Assembly: GCA_004017275.1 (NCBI GenBank) | Contig: SAKE01000004.1 | Span: forward strand, 1-64,000 | Source: Mesorhizobium sp. | Lineage (GTDB): Bacteria > Pseudomonadota > Alphaproteobacteria > Rhizobiales > Rhizobiaceae | Direction of reading: 5' to 3' | DNA length: 64,000 nt | Part shown: positions 27,025 to 36,010 of the stretch, one piece after another | Layout of the letters: every line of letters starts with the position of its first letter | Position numbering within the stretch: position 1 is the stretch's first letter | Position numbers and translations under genes: made by a program | Notes under the pieces: model-generated | Databases searched by the model: none | What the model was told of the DNA's origin: nothing | The model's input: only the letters and a program-made list of their open reading frames with translations

Positions 27025-27819
27025 ATGAGCTTATCCGCCACCATCGCACCACACCTGCCGTTTCTGCGCCGCTTCTCGCGAGCCGTTTCAGGATCGCAGG
27101 AGAGTGGCGACGCGCTGGTCGCCGCGATGCTCGAAGCCATCATCGCCGATATCGATATCTTTCCCGAGGCGTCGAGCGACCGCATCGCGCTGTACAAGGT
27201 TTTCGCCAAGCTGTTCACATCGGTCGCCATCCGCGTTCCGCAGGAGCAGGCGCAATCGGCATGGGAACAGCGGGCCGCCGCCAATCTGAATGCGATTGCG
27301 CCGCGCCCCCGCCAGGCCTTCCTGCTGGTTGCGGTCGAAGGTTTCAGCGAGGACGAGGCGGCAGAGATCCTCGATGTCGGCGACCAGGAGTTTTCAGAGT
27401 TGCTTGCCCAGGCAAGCAACGAGATATCCCGTCAGGTCGCAACCGACGTGCTGATCATCGAGGATGAACCGCTGATCGCCATGGATATAGAAGAAATGGT
27501 CGAGAGCCTCGGTCACCGCGTCGTTGGAACGGCACGCACCCATGCCGAGGCGGTGACGATGTTCGGCAAGACACGGCCGAAGATGGTGCTGGCCGACATC
27601 CAGCTTGCCGACGGCAGTTCGGGCATCGAAGCCGTGAACGAGATCCTGTCGTCGACATCGGTGCCGGTCATCTTCATCACCGCCTTTCCCGAGCGTTTGT
27701 TGACAGGCGAACGTCCCGAACCAGCCTTTCTGGTCACCAAGCCGTTCAACCCCGACATGGTCAAGGCACTGATCAGCCAGGCGCTGTTCTTCGACCGGCA
27801 GGCGAAAGCCGCCGCGTAG
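27025..27819 (+). CDS. phyR: general stress response regulator PhyR
   Basis: Response regulator of 264 residues that acts as a partner-switching anti-anti-sigma factor. Residues 1-130 are the sigma-like domain that mimics EcfG (AFLLVAVEGFSEDEAAEILDVGDQEF is its region 4-like part). Residues 140-264 are the receiver: LIIEDEPLIAMDIEEMV, phosphoacceptor Asp in MVLADIQLADGSSG, Thr in FITAFPERL and Lys in LVTKPFNPD. When phosphorylated by HWE kinases it binds NepR and frees EcfG. A hairpin at 27885-27905 follows. Confidence 0.96.
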   Translation: MSLSATIAPHLPFLRRFSRAVSGSQESGDALVAAMLEAIIADIDIFPEASSDRIALYKVFAKLFTSVAIRVPQEQAQSAWEQRAAANLNAIAPRPRQAFLLVAVEGFSEDEAAEILDVGDQEFSELLAQASNEISRQVATDVLIIEDEPLIAMDIEEMVESLGHRVVGTARTHAEAVTMFGKTRPKMVLADIQLADGSSGIEAVNEILSSTSVPVIFITAFPERLLTGERPEPAFLVTKPFNPDMVKALISQALFFDRQAKAAA

Positions 27820-27884
27820 AGTGGTGTGAAACGGGTGAGCCGCCTAGGCTGGCGGCACGCCCTGACGACACGACATCAAAGACC

Positions 27885-27905
27885 GCCCGACGCGATGCAT
27901 CGGGC
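27885..27905 (+). terminator. putative terminator downstream of phyR
   Basis: Stem GCCCGA / TCGGGC with a nine-base loop, followed by TGCTTTCT. Weak stem and short T-run, so efficiency is uncertain. Confidence 0.5.
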
Positions 27906-27995
27906 TGCTTTCTGACGTTCGGGTCCGCTCATCGGCGAATTTCCAGCGCACCTGCTCCGAACGATTTGCAAGCATCGTCTTTTTCGGCAAAGGGT

Positions 27996-28020
27996 GGAAC
28001 AAACCGCATCTACTCACGTT
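27996..28020 (+). promoter_or_regulatory. EcfG-type promoter of the DUF1328 gene
   Basis: GGAAC at 27996, 16-base spacer, CGTT at 28017; 30 bp before the ATG at 28051. Confidence 0.87.
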
Positions 28021-28050
28021 TTCATCGCACCCATTCGAAGGAGATGGATC

Positions 28051-28218
28051 ATGCTTTACTGGGCGCTCGTATTTCTCGTTGTAGCGATCATCGCTGGCGC
28101 GCTTGGTTTCGGCGGCATCGCCGGCACCTCCGCCGGTATCGCACAGATATTGTTCTTCATCTTTCTCGCTTTCCTGATCATTTCGCTACTTGCAGGCCTG
28201 TTCAAACGGGCTTCGTGA
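28051..28218 (+). CDS. DUF1328 (YtjA-like) small membrane protein
   Basis: A 55-residue protein of two membrane helices ([24 protein letters not shown] and [21 protein letters not shown]) joined by a short Gly/Ser turn: the DUF1328 pattern. AAGGAG lies before ATG 28051. The EcfG promoter just upstream makes it a likely stress-induced gene; the function of the family is unknown. The frame continues upstream to 27994, but that overlaps the promoter. Confidence 0.88.
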   Translation: MLYWALVFLVVAIIAGALGFGGIAGTSAGIAQILFFIFLAFLIISLLAGLFKRAS

Positions 28219-28271
28219 GGACGAACGGCACCGAACACTGGAAGCCGCACCCCTCAAACGGTTTCCAGCCA

Positions 28272-28309
28272 CCGCCGGGCGGTATCCTGCAAAGGACACC
28301 GTCCGGCGG
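28272..28309. terminator. strong hairpin with GCAA tetraloop
   Basis: Arms CCGCCGGGCGGTATCCT and AGGACACCGTCCGGCGG pair with two G-U-type mismatches around a GCAA (GNRA) loop; a CTTTT follows shortly after. It lies between the DUF1328 gene and the next kinase gene, so it probably ends the DUF1328 transcript. It may also be part of a wider repeat. Confidence 0.6.
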
Positions 28310-28348
28310 ACCGCTTTTAGAGCATGTTTTCGGGGAAACCTCTTTTTG

Positions 28349-28373
28349 GGAACCCATTCTACAGTGAGCCGTT
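28349..28373 (+). promoter_or_regulatory. EcfG-type promoter of the HWE kinase gene
   Basis: GGAAC at 28349, 16-base spacer, CGTT at 28370; 29 bp before the ATG at 28403. Confidence 0.85.
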
Positions 28374-28402
28374 CAGCCTGAGTTGGGTGGACAGGTTGGC
28401 CG

Positions 28403-29431
28403 ATGCGTTCCAGAACCGGAGATGTCAAGGAAAGCACGAGCGATGAAGTCATCGCCCTGCATCCCGCTGAAAGTGGCATGCAGCTGGGCCGGGCTCTTCT
28501 CCACGCCCTGCACAATGCCGGCATCTCCGTTCTCTACCAGGATCGCGAAATGAAAACGGTATGGGCGCGCAACATGCGCGCGCCCTGGGCCTCTGATAGC
28601 GCCGAAGGCGTCAGCATCCTGCCCGCGGCGCAAGCCGACCGCATCAGTGCGGCCAAGCGTGACGTCACCGCATCCGGCAATCCGCAGCGCCTCGAAATCA
28701 GTGTTCCCGTCGAGGATGGCATCCGTTGGTTTCAGGTCTGGATCGATGCCGACCATGGTGATGGCGGCACGGTGCAAGGCGTCGTCACCACGATGGTCGA
28801 GACGACCGAGCAGAAGCGCCGGGAGCAGACCCTGACCACGCTGCTGCGCGAAGTCAGTCATCGCTCGAAGAACCTGCTGGCGATCATTCAAAGCATAGCC
28901 ACTCAGACCGGGCGCTACTCCGACGGTATCGGTGATTTCCTGACACGTTTTCGCGGCCGGCTGCAATCGCTGGCGTCGTCCCAGGATTTGGTAACCTCTT
29001 CCAATTGGCGAGGTGCTGCGCTTCGCGAACTGATATCGGGCCAGGTTGGCCGCTACGGCGGGGATCCGGTGCGCAGCCTGCGTTTCCAGGGGGCAAACCC
29101 CTATCTCAATCCGAACGCTGCCCTGCATATCGGCCTCGCCATGCACGAGCTCGCCGTCAACTCGGTGAGCTATGGCGCCCTGTCGCGGCCCGATGGCTTC
29201 GTCGAGGTTACGGCCAAGCTGACCGCCGTCGACGCTGGGACCTCGCTGTCTCTGACATGGGCAGAGGCGATCGGAGCCAATGACAACCGGCGTAGCGAGA
29301 AGCGCTTCGGCAGCGTCGCGCTCGAACGGGTCGTGCCGGCGTCGCTGAACGGTACGGCGACGCTTGAAATCGCGGCTGGTCGCCTCGAATACCGTCTTGT
29401 CGTTCCGCACGGCAATTTCGAGACGGAATGA
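28403..29431 (+). CDS. PAS-HWE sensor histidine kinase
   Basis: Soluble HWE kinase of 342 residues. A PAS-like sensor (about residues 25-140) is followed by the dimerisation/phosphoacceptor segment LLREVSHRSKNLLAIIQSIATQTG (His near residue 152) and a degenerate ATPase domain with N-box HELAVNSVSYGAL. The H-box carries Ser/Lys variation relative to the kinase at 22666 (SHRSKN versus NHRVKN). Under its own EcfG promoter, it is probably a feedback input to PhyR (inference). The ribosome site before ATG 28403 is weak. Confidence 0.85.
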   Translation: MRSRTGDVKESTSDEVIALHPAESGMQLGRALLHALHNAGISVLYQDREMKTVWARNMRAPWASDSAEGVSILPAAQADRISAAKRDVTASGNPQRLEISVPVEDGIRWFQVWIDADHGDGGTVQGVVTTMVETTEQKRREQTLTTLLREVSHRSKNLLAIIQSIATQTGRYSDGIGDFLTRFRGRLQSLASSQDLVTSSNWRGAALRELISGQVGRYGGDPVRSLRFQGANPYLNPNAALHIGLAMHELAVNSVSYGALSRPDGFVEVTAKLTAVDAGTSLSLTWAEAIGANDNRRSEKRFGSVALERVVPASLNGTATLEIAAGRLEYRLVVPHGNFETE

Positions 29432-29568
29432 GCGACCGCCATTTGCCGGATGCTTAACCGGCTGTTCACCATAAAAGCGGATGCTGTTTTTCCCAGATAC
29501 TGCTGGATCCTGCCGCACCGCCGAACCTTTCCGCAGCAGGACTTGCAGCATCGTATGGGAGGAATGCG

Positions 29569-29748
29569 TTGACAATTGCCGACATGAACAGACTGGAGCA
29601 GGCCGCTCGCGTTTCGATGGGCGAGTTTGAGGATTCCGAGGCATCCGCGCCGCTGCGGCCTCCTGTTCCCTACGCTTCATCAGGCCTTGTCGCCTTGGGT
29701 TTGGTCGCGGTGATCACCGCGATCGCCCTGTACGAGCTGATCTACTGA
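29569..29748 (+). CDS. small single-pass membrane protein (59 aa)
   Basis: Short open frame with a TTG start and GGGAGG six to seven bases upstream; an in-frame ATG at 29584 lacks a ribosome site. It encodes a soluble N-terminal stretch (MNRLEQAARVSMGEFEDSE), a Pro-rich linker and one C-terminal membrane helix (SGLVALGLVAVITAIALYEL). No EcfG promoter is seen directly upstream, unlike its neighbours. The family is not recognised. Confidence 0.6.
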   Translation: MTIADMNRLEQAARVSMGEFEDSEASAPLRPPVPYASSGLVALGLVAVITAIALYELIY

Positions 29749-29811
29749 GGCCGTCACGCCCAGCTTTGTGGCGTCGCCCCAGCCTAATTCGCTGGCAGGC
29801 CCGGCAGCACA

Positions 29812-29836
29812 GGAACTTTGGCGAATTCGGACCGTT
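29812..29836 (+). promoter_or_regulatory. EcfG-type promoter of the 108-aa gene
   Basis: GGAAC at 29812, 16-base spacer, CGTT at 29833; about 25 bp before the chosen ATG at 29861. Confidence 0.82.
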
Positions 29837-29860
29837 ACTATGGCGAGAGGAAACCTCCCC

Positions 29861-30187
29861 ATGGAACACATCGCTGCATTGTTGCTGGTCATCGGTTGCT
29901 CGAACACGATGGCCAACTGCCGTGAACTCCAGGTACCCGTAAGCGTTTTCGAAACCGCCGACCAATGCGTTGCCGAACGGCCGTTTGCCTTGGAAGACGT
30001 GCAAGGGCAGGCCGACCATGTCGTCGCCCAATGCCTCGCTGTCGATCCGGCGCTGGAAGACGACTACGATCAGATCGTCTGGAATGTGCGTGCGGATGGC
30101 ACGCTCGACGCGTCCCTGTCAATTTCCAGCCTCGTGATGGCGTCGAACGGCGTACGCCCAGAAAAAGACTATCTTCGCCAACAATAG
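29861..30187 (+). CDS. hypothetical protein, probably exported or membrane-anchored
   Basis: A 108-residue protein with a short hydrophobic N terminus (MEHIAALLLVIGCSNTM) that could be a weak signal or anchor. The rest has several Cys residues (three in the mature part) and an acidic middle. ATG 29861 is preferred because the EcfG promoter at 29812-29836 would start transcription downstream of the alternative ATG at 29840. No known domain recognised; stress induction is the main clue. Confidence 0.72.
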   Translation: MEHIAALLLVIGCSNTMANCRELQVPVSVFETADQCVAERPFALEDVQGQADHVVAQCLAVDPALEDDYDQIVWNVRADGTLDASLSISSLVMASNGVRPEKDYLRQQ

Positions 30188-30270
30188 ATTGCAGCAGCAA
30201 AGGCCTCCATTTCATGCTAGATGGCAGCTGGAGCTTACTAAAGTGAGGACACAAAGTGAGGAGTGACTCG

Positions 30271-30516
30271 ATGCGGAAGATCATTATTGCCATGGTTGCA
30301 GTGGTCGCGGTCAGCGGCTGCACCTCGACCGAGCAGGACGTGGTTGGCGGCGGCTTGATTGGCGCTGGTGTCGGCGGCTTGGTCGGCGGCGGCAAGGGCG
30401 CGCTGATCGGCGCGGCCGTTGGTGCCGGTTCCGGCCTGCTGGTGCGCAATCTGCGCAACGGCTATTGCCAGTATCGCGATCATCGCGGCCGGATCTACAC
30501 GGCTCGCTGCAACTAG
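30271..30516 (+). CDS. glycine-zipper lipoprotein
   Basis: An 81-residue lipoprotein: signal MRKIIIAMVAVVAVSGC with lipobox VSGC, then a Gly-rich zipper (VVGGGLIGAGVGGLVGGGKG and a further GAAVGAGSG) that can span or insert into a membrane, then a short Cys-containing tail (YCQYRDHRGRIYTARCN). GAGGAG precedes ATG 30271. It resembles the 17-kDa-antigen/YmgG-like glycine-zipper proteins. A strong terminator follows. Confidence 0.85.
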   Translation: MRKIIIAMVAVVAVSGCTSTEQDVVGGGLIGAGVGGLVGGGKGALIGAAVGAGSGLLVRNLRNGYCQYRDHRGRIYTARCN

Positions 30517-30537
30517 GTCGGCGATAATCGAAACGTC

Positions 30538-30572
30538 AATCCGGAGACCGGTCCGTCGGTCTCCGGATTTTC
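30538..30572. terminator. bidirectional intrinsic terminator
   Basis: Perfect 13-bp stem AATCCGGAGACCG / CGGTCTCCGGATT with a six-base loop and TTTTC after it. It serves the lipoprotein gene and, on the other strand, the end of the CHASE-HWE kinase gene. Confidence 0.8.
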
Positions 30573-30612
30573 GATGTCTGGATGCTTGATCCCGCTCGCC
30601 CGACGATCGCGG

Positions 30613-32259
30613 TCAGTTCGCCAGAGGGATTGTGATTTCCACGTTCAGCCCATTGGCCTGGTAATCGCGCTTGATCGTTCCGCGCAATTCGCGCGTGACA
30701 TTGAGGTCGATCAGCTTGGTGCCGAATCCGGTCTTGGCCGGCGTTTCGAGTTTCTTCTGCCCGCTCTCGCGCCAATTGAGGACCAGCGTCCTGTCGCGCC
30801 CCCGCCCTTCGAGCGACCAGTCCACTTTCAGCGCCCAGTCACCCTTAAGTGAATTGGCGGAATTGCCGGCTTCGCCGTATTTCAGCGCATTCGTCGCCAG
30901 TTCGTGAAAGGTCAGGCCGAGCGCTTGCGTGGTGGTTTCGTCGAGCAGCACTTCCGGTCCCGACAAAAGCCCTTCGGGCAGCTCCTTGCCAAACACCTGG
31001 CCAAGCTCGATGCGCAAGAGATCGCCAAGATCGGCCTTCTGCCAGCGCGAGCGAGTCAGCATGTCCTGGGACGCCGCCATCGCTTGCAATCTGGCCGAAA
31101 AGGATGAAGAGAACTCGTTGACGTCGGTGGCTCGCGAAGCCGTCTGGCGCGCGATGGCCAGCACCCTGGTGATGGAATTCTTGATGCGATGCTTCATCTC
31201 CTGCAGCATCAGATCCTTCTCGAGCAGGCTCTTTTCCGTCGTCTCGTGCAGGCGCGACGCCGCCTCATAAGCCCGCTCCTGATAGCGCGCTACCAGCGCG
31301 ATAGCGCCCGCCAAAAGCAGGCCGAACAACCCCAACATCACCGGGATGGCGCGCGATGACGGCTGCGAGAACGCGCTGGTCGGTCGGAACAGAATGGTCC
31401 ATGGCCGGCCAGCCACTATGATCTTGCGGGTGACCAGCAGCCTGTCGCGGAAGGTTGAAGCCGGTGGCGTCTCCGACCGGAACAACAGATTGTCGCCGCT
31501 CACCGCGCCGTCGCCATCATAGATTTCGGTGTTGACCGGCAGCAGCGGCGACCGGCTGAGTGCGACCTGGAACAGGTCACGAGCTCGAAAAGCCGCATAG
31601 AGAAAACCGGCCGTGGAGGATCTGGACGCATTGATGACATCGGGCGCGGTTTCGACATTGAGCCGCACGAAGACGAGGAAGCCGGTGAACGTCTGCGCGG
31701 CATTGGTGTTCTGGCCCAGTTGCACCAGCCCACTGGCATGCTGCTGGTCGTCCGACATCGCCTTTTCGATCGCCGCGCGCCGTACTGGCTGGCTGAACAT
31801 GTCATAGCCGATGCTGGCTTGGTTGGACGGATCCAGCGGCTCGAACAGCATGATGGGCGTGCGCCAGGGTTGCGTTGTGTCAGGATAGATTGGATGGCTG
31901 ACGCCCTGGTCACGCAGCATATCGCGTTCGACCGACGCCTCGTCTCCGGTCTTCACCAGCCTAAGAAAGCCAATGCCGCGCAAACCGGCGAAATTCTTGT
32001 CGACATCGAGCGCTTTGAAGAACGCTTTGAACTCATTGTCGGAAATATCGCCATTGCGGGCATCGAACAGGGCCTGCGTCGAGCGCAGCAGCGACAAATG
32101 CAGGTCGATGCGACTCTCGATCCGGTTGAGCGCGTCGTCGGCCGTCGCGTCGAACTTGATGCGGGCGGCCTCCTGCGTCGCGAAATAGGCGAACCCCGCC
32201 ATCGTCATGCTGATCAGCGCAACGGCGATGAACGCGACGATTGGAAAAAGCTTCTTCAA
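30613..32259 (-). CDS. CHASE-domain HWE sensor histidine kinase
   Basis: Membrane-bound HWE kinase of about 548 residues. An N-terminal helix (LFPIVAFIAVALISMTMAGFAYF), a periplasmic CHASE domain (about residues 35-275; FDATADDALNRIESRIDLHL, FKALDVDKNFAGLRGIGF), a second membrane helix (IPVMLGLFGLLLAGAIALVARY) and the kinase core with H-box LQEMKHRIKNSITRVLAIARQT and N-box HELATNALKYGEA. The start is uncertain: TTG 32259 places the protein at the first helix; the open frame runs to 32331. It senses an external small molecule (family knowledge) and may feed PhyR. Confidence 0.85.
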   Translation of the reverse strand: MKKLFPIVAFIAVALISMTMAGFAYFATQEAARIKFDATADDALNRIESRIDLHLSLLRSTQALFDARNGDISDNEFKAFFKALDVDKNFAGLRGIGFLRLVKTGDEASVERDMLRDQGVSHPIYPDTTQPWRTPIMLFEPLDPSNQASIGYDMFSQPVRRAAIEKAMSDDQQHASGLVQLGQNTNAAQTFTGFLVFVRLNVETAPDVINASRSSTAGFLYAAFRARDLFQVALSRSPLLPVNTEIYDGDGAVSGDNLLFRSETPPASTFRDRLLVTRKIIVAGRPWTILFRPTSAFSQPSSRAIPVMLGLFGLLLAGAIALVARYQERAYEAASRLHETTEKSLLEKDLMLQEMKHRIKNSITRVLAIARQTASRATDVNEFSSSFSARLQAMAASQDMLTRSRWQKADLGDLLRIELGQVFGKELPEGLLSGPEVLLDETTTQALGLTFHELATNALKYGEAGNSANSLKGDWALKVDWSLEGRGRDRTLVLNWRESGQKKLETPAKTGFGTKLIDLNVTRELRGTIKRDYQANGLNVEITIPLAN

Positions 32260-32410
32260 CGGATGATGCGGTCCCTGAGCATGTCGGGTCTTTATGGGCA
32301 AGTCGCCGTGCCAACACAATGGCAAGGCCAAGCCATCCTGACGGCTGGCACATCGGATGGCCCGAGACCCGGCACATTCGTCCGGCCACGCAGTATCGCT
32401 ACGGCAAGCC

Positions 32411-33211
32411 TCAGGCGGCGATCTTCAGCGCGCCTGGTCCGGGGATTGCGCCTGGCGGGCATTTGCCCAGAATGATCATGCCGAGCACCTCGTCCTGGGT
32501 CACATCCGTGGTGCGGGCGGTGCCGACGACCTGACCGTTCTTCATGACGCAGACGCGATCGGCAAGCTCGAACACGTCGTGGATGTCGTGGCTGATCAGG
32601 AAGATGCCGATGCCGTCGGACTTGAGCTGCTTGACCAGTTCGCCGACCTGCGCCGTTTCCTGCGGACCGAGAGCCGCCGTCGGCTCGTCCATGATCAGGA
32701 TGCGAGCATTGAACAGGATCGCGCGCGCGATCGCCACCGATTGCCGCTGGCCACCAGACAGCTTGATCACCGGCTCCTTGAAGCGCTGGAAACGGGGATT
32801 GAGGCGGCCCATCACCTTGCGCGCCTCAGCCTCCATGGCAACGTCGTCGAGCGTGCCCCAGGCGGTCATCAGCTCACGGCCGAGGAACAGATTGGCGGCG
32901 GAATCGACATTGTCGGCCAAGGCCAGTGTCTGGTAGATCGTCTCGATGCCGTATTTCTTGGCGTCGCGCGGATTGGAGATCGATGCCTCCTCGCCGTTGA
33001 CGAAGATCTGGCCCGCATCGCGCTTGTAGGCGCCGGACAGTATCTTGATCAGCGTCGACTTGCCGGCGCCATTGTGGCCGAGCAGCGCCACGACCTCACC
33101 CGGGAAAAGATCGATCGAAGCGTCGTCGACGGCGCGGATGCCGCCAAACGCGATCGAGATGTTGCGCATATCGATCAGCGCGGTGGCTGCAGGAGCAGTC
33201 TTGTCGGTCAT
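32411..33211 (-). CDS. xylG: D-xylose ABC transporter ATP-binding protein (single-domain)
   Basis: ATPase of 266 residues with one nucleotide domain: Walker [12 protein letters not shown], signature [10 protein letters not shown], Walker [13 protein letters not shown] and switch LISHDIHDV. Classical XylG/RbsA proteins have two fused domains and about 500 residues; this single-domain form is like the rhizobial FrcA type. A GGAGG site precedes the ATG. Third gene of the xylF-xylH-xylG operon, ten bases after xylH. Confidence 0.88.
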   Translation of the reverse strand: MTDKTAPAATALIDMRNISIAFGGIRAVDDASIDLFPGEVVALLGHNGAGKSTLIKILSGAYKRDAGQIFVNGEEASISNPRDAKKYGIETIYQTLALADNVDSAANLFLGRELMTAWGTLDDVAMEAEARKVMGRLNPRFQRFKEPVIKLSGGQRQSVAIARAILFNARILIMDEPTAALGPQETAQVGELVKQLKSDGIGIFLISHDIHDVFELADRVCVMKNGQVVGTARTTDVTQDEVLGMIILGKCPPGAIPGPGALKIAA

Positions 33212-33221
33212 GGCGTGCCTC

Positions 33222-34553
33222 CTAGACGCGCTTGCGATAGACGGTGTCGAGCCAGACGGCGATGACCAGCACGGCGCCGACGACGATGCTCTGCAGCGGC
33301 GAGTCGATACCGAGCAGCACCATGCCGGACTGCAGCGACTGCATCAAAAGCGCGCCTAGCATGGCGCCCATCACCGTTCCGGCGCCGCCGGCCAGCGACG
33401 TGCCGCCGATGACGGCCGCCGCGATGACCAGCAACTCGTCCAGCGTGCCCAGCGCATTGGTCGACGCGTTGAGGCGGGCCGATGAGATCGCCGCGCTGAT
33501 GGCCGCCAGCACGCCCATGATCATGAACACCTTCATAGTCACCCAGCGCGTGTTGATGCCGGCAAGTTCCGCGGCCTCCGGATTGCCGCCGATGGCGAAA
33601 ACATAGCGGCCGAAACGCGTGCGCTTGGTGATGAAGGTCATGATGATGCCCACCGCCACCGCCATCAGCACCGGTATGGCGATGCCATGTGCGATGAACA
33701 GCCCGCCTTCGGGAATTGTGATGCCGTTCTGCTGCGCATATTGGCGCACGATGCCGATCGGCCATGGATAGGAATTGGCGATCCAGACGGCGCCAAGGAT
33801 GGCGACGCAGGCGACCACGCCAAGCAAAGTCTCAGCCCAGACGGGGCGCAATGGAAAGGCGAACCGCTTGCGCTGCGAACGGCCGTTGAGCAGCGCGAAG
33901 GCAACCGCCGCACAGGCAACGACGCCGACGATCCAGCTGGCTGTGGCGCCGATCGAGCCGCGTGGCCCGCCGCCCATCAGCTGGAAGGTGGCGTCGAGCG
34001 GCGCGACCGTGCGACCGCTGGTGATCAGCCACGCCATGCCGCGCCAGACCAGCAGGCCGCCCAGCGTCACGATGAAAGCCGGAACCTCCATATAGGCGAT
34101 GATGAAGCCCTGGAACCCGCCGATCAGCAGACCAAGCACCACGCCGGCGGCAAGCGCGATGATCCAGAGCCAGGGATTTCCAAGCTGGAAGCCGATGACG
34201 CGAATGAGGAATTCGGCCTGCGCCACACCCATGATCATGCCGATCACGCCTTCGACGGAGCCAACCGAAAGGTCGATGTTGCGCATGACGATGACCAGCA
34301 CCATGCCGGTCGCCATGATCGCGACCGAGGAGGTCTGCACCGACAGGTTCCACAGATTGCGCGGCGTCAGGAAAAGCCCGCCCGACAGGATGTGTATGCC
34401 GACCCAGATGACCAGTAGCGCGCCGACCATGCCGAGCATGCGCGTGTCGAGCTCGGTAGCCTTGAGAAACCGCCCTGCGGCGCTGAGTTCGGATGCCCGC
34501 GCCCGGTCCGCTGAAGTGCTGGCGACCGGCTGATTTGAGGTCGTGTCGGTCAT
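33222..34553 (-). CDS. xylH: D-xylose ABC transporter permease
   Basis: Monosaccharide ABC permease of 443 residues with at least ten hydrophobic segments. It contains the family pattern [15 protein letters not shown] and the C-terminal [41 protein letters not shown] block. Larger than RbsC (about 320), as XylH-type permeases are. GGGAGG precedes the ATG. Separated from xylF by 147 bp with a GC hairpin. Confidence 0.9.
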   Translation of the reverse strand: MTDTTSNQPVASTSADRARASELSAAGRFLKATELDTRMLGMVGALLVIWVGIHILSGGLFLTPRNLWNLSVQTSSVAIMATGMVLVIVMRNIDLSVGSVEGVIGMIMGVAQAEFLIRVIGFQLGNPWLWIIALAAGVVLGLLIGGFQGFIIAYMEVPAFIVTLGGLLVWRGMAWLITSGRTVAPLDATFQLMGGGPRGSIGATASWIVGVVACAAVAFALLNGRSQRKRFAFPLRPVWAETLLGVVACVAILGAVWIANSYPWPIGIVRQYAQQNGITIPEGGLFIAHGIAIPVLMAVAVGIIMTFITKRTRFGRYVFAIGGNPEAAELAGINTRWVTMKVFMIMGVLAAISAAISSARLNASTNALGTLDELLVIAAAVIGGTSLAGGAGTVMGAMLGALLMQSLQSGMVLLGIDSPLQSIVVGAVLVIAVWLDTVYRKRV

Positions 34554-34651
34554 CTTGCTATCCTCCCACCGGTTGCCGTCTGGCGCGGATGCCGGAATAT
34601 GGATGCTATGTGCTTTCCGCTGTCATTTGAAGCGGAAGCCCCTTGAGAAAC

Positions 34652-34672
34652 GCCGCGGCTTGGGGCCGCGGC
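34652..34672 (-). terminator. GC hairpin between xylF and xylH
   Basis: Perfect GCCGCGGC / GCCGCGGC stem with a five-base loop, no T-run. The likely function is to lower downstream transcription or protect the xylF mRNA, giving an excess of binding protein (inference). Confidence 0.6.
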
Positions 34673-34700
34673 GCCGAGATTCGAATCGATGACGGCCTGG

Positions 34701-35741
34701 TTAGTTGCAGGCCGCAACGCTGCCGGCCGCAACGCCCGCGCAGACTTCGTCCTTCTTGATCCAACCGGCGTCGATGACGACGTTGAGATTGTCCTTGGTG
34801 ATGGCAACCGGGGTCAGGAACAGCGACTTGACGGTGTTGCCGCCCGGCGTCGTGAAGTCCTTGGCGCCGGCAATGTCACCTGTCTTCTTGCCGTCGGCGA
34901 GCTGTGAAGCGATCTCGGCGGCGTTCTTGCCGAGTTCGCGCGCGTCCTTCCACACCGACACGGTCTGCGTGCCGAGCGCGATGCGGTTGAGTGCTGCATG
35001 GTCGCCGTCCTGACCCGAGACCGGCACGGTACCGGCAAGGCCCTGCGCCGTCAGCGCCGCGACGACGCCGCCTGCGGTGCCGTCATTGGCAGCGACCACG
35101 GCATCGACCTTGTTGTCGTTGGCGGTCAGGAACTGTTCCATGTTCTTCTGGGCATTGGCGGGCAGCCAGCCGTCCGTATAGGCCTCGCCGACATTCTTGA
35201 TCTTGCCGCTGTCGATGGCGTCCTTGAGCACTTCCATGGAGCCGGCGAACAGGAAATCGGCATTCGGATCGGCACCCGAACCTTTGATGAAGACATAGTT
35301 GCCTTCCGGCTTGGCCTTGAACACTTCGCGGGCCTGCATGCGGCCGACTTCCTTGTTGTCGAAAGTCAGGTAGAAGACGTCCTTGTTCTCGATCAGCCGG
35401 TCATAGCCGACGACCGGAATGCCTTCGTCCAGCGCCTTCTGCACGGCCGGGCCGATGGCCGAGGCATCCTGCGCCAGGATGATCAGCGAATTGGCGCCCT
35501 GCGAGATCAGGCTCTCGACATCGGTAAGCTGCTTGCCGGGATTGGACTGCGCGTCGGCGGAGATGTATTTGTCGCCGGCGGCCTCGATCGCCGTTTTCAT
35601 GGCAGCCTCGTCGGTCTTCCAGCGCTCTTCCTGGAAGTTGGACCAGGAAACGCCGATGACCTTGTCCTTCGCCTGCGCGACCGACGCGAGCGTCAGCGAC
35701 ATGGCGACACCCGCCAGGATGGCGGCTGTGAATCTTTTCAT
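34701..35741 (-). CDS. xylF: D-xylose-binding periplasmic protein
   Basis: Type I periplasmic binding protein of 346 residues with a Sec signal ([19 protein letters not shown]). The mature segment resembles Xyl[72 protein letters not shown] and [30 protein letters not shown] is the ribosome site of ATG 35741; the longer open frame runs through the operator region and is rejected. First gene of xylFHG, transcribed away from the ROK regulator. Confidence 0.92.
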   Translation of the reverse strand: MKRFTAAILAGVAMSLTLASVAQAKDKVIGVSWSNFQEERWKTDEAAMKTAIEAAGDKYISADAQSNPGKQLTDVESLISQGANSLIILAQDASAIGPAVQKALDEGIPVVGYDRLIENKDVFYLTFDNKEVGRMQAREVFKAKPEGNYVFIKGSGADPNADFLFAGSMEVLKDAIDSGKIKNVGEAYTDGWLPANAQKNMEQFLTANDNKVDAVVAANDGTAGGVVAALTAQGLAGTVPVSGQDGDHAALNRIALGTQTVSVWKDARELGKNAAEIASQLADGKKTGDIAGAKDFTTPGGNTVKSLFLTPVAITKDNLNVVIDAGWIKKDEVCAGVAAGSVAACN

Positions 35742-35803
35742 ATTATCCTCCCTGCGCCGCGTATGGCGCGACCAAACTGACCCTAAGGCCGGCATAGAGG
35801 CCC

Positions 35804-35828
35804 TATTTTTTCGAGCCTCGAAAAAATA
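35804..35828. promoter_or_regulatory. palindromic operator 1 for the ROK regulator
   Basis: Perfect 25-bp palindrome: 12-bp arms TATTTTTTCGAG / CTCGAAAAAATA around a central C, 63 bp before xylF. The form (A/T-rich outer arms with CGAG-C-CTCG core) fits ROK/NagC-type operators. Predicted site of the divergent regulator. Confidence 0.78.
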
Positions 35829-35887
35829 CTGATCCAACACCCGAACGCTGTCAACATCGATTCTGATGGATTTTGATGTCCTTCCGA

Positions 35888-35912
35888 GATTTTTTCGAGC
35901 CTCGGAATAAAT
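35888..35912. promoter_or_regulatory. palindromic operator 2 for the ROK regulator
   Basis: Imperfect copy of operator 1 (ATTTTTTCGAG C CTCGGAATAA). Its centre is 84 bp from the first, eight helical turns at 10.5 bp, which would let dimers on one DNA face loop. Confidence 0.73.
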
Positions 35913-36010
35913 AAATGACAGGGCGGCCTACGTCTGCCAGTATTTGACCGCGTTGCCGGCAGCGTTCCAGGGCAGGAAGAACCGCGGCGACCGGGAGGAT
36001 GTGAAGAAAC

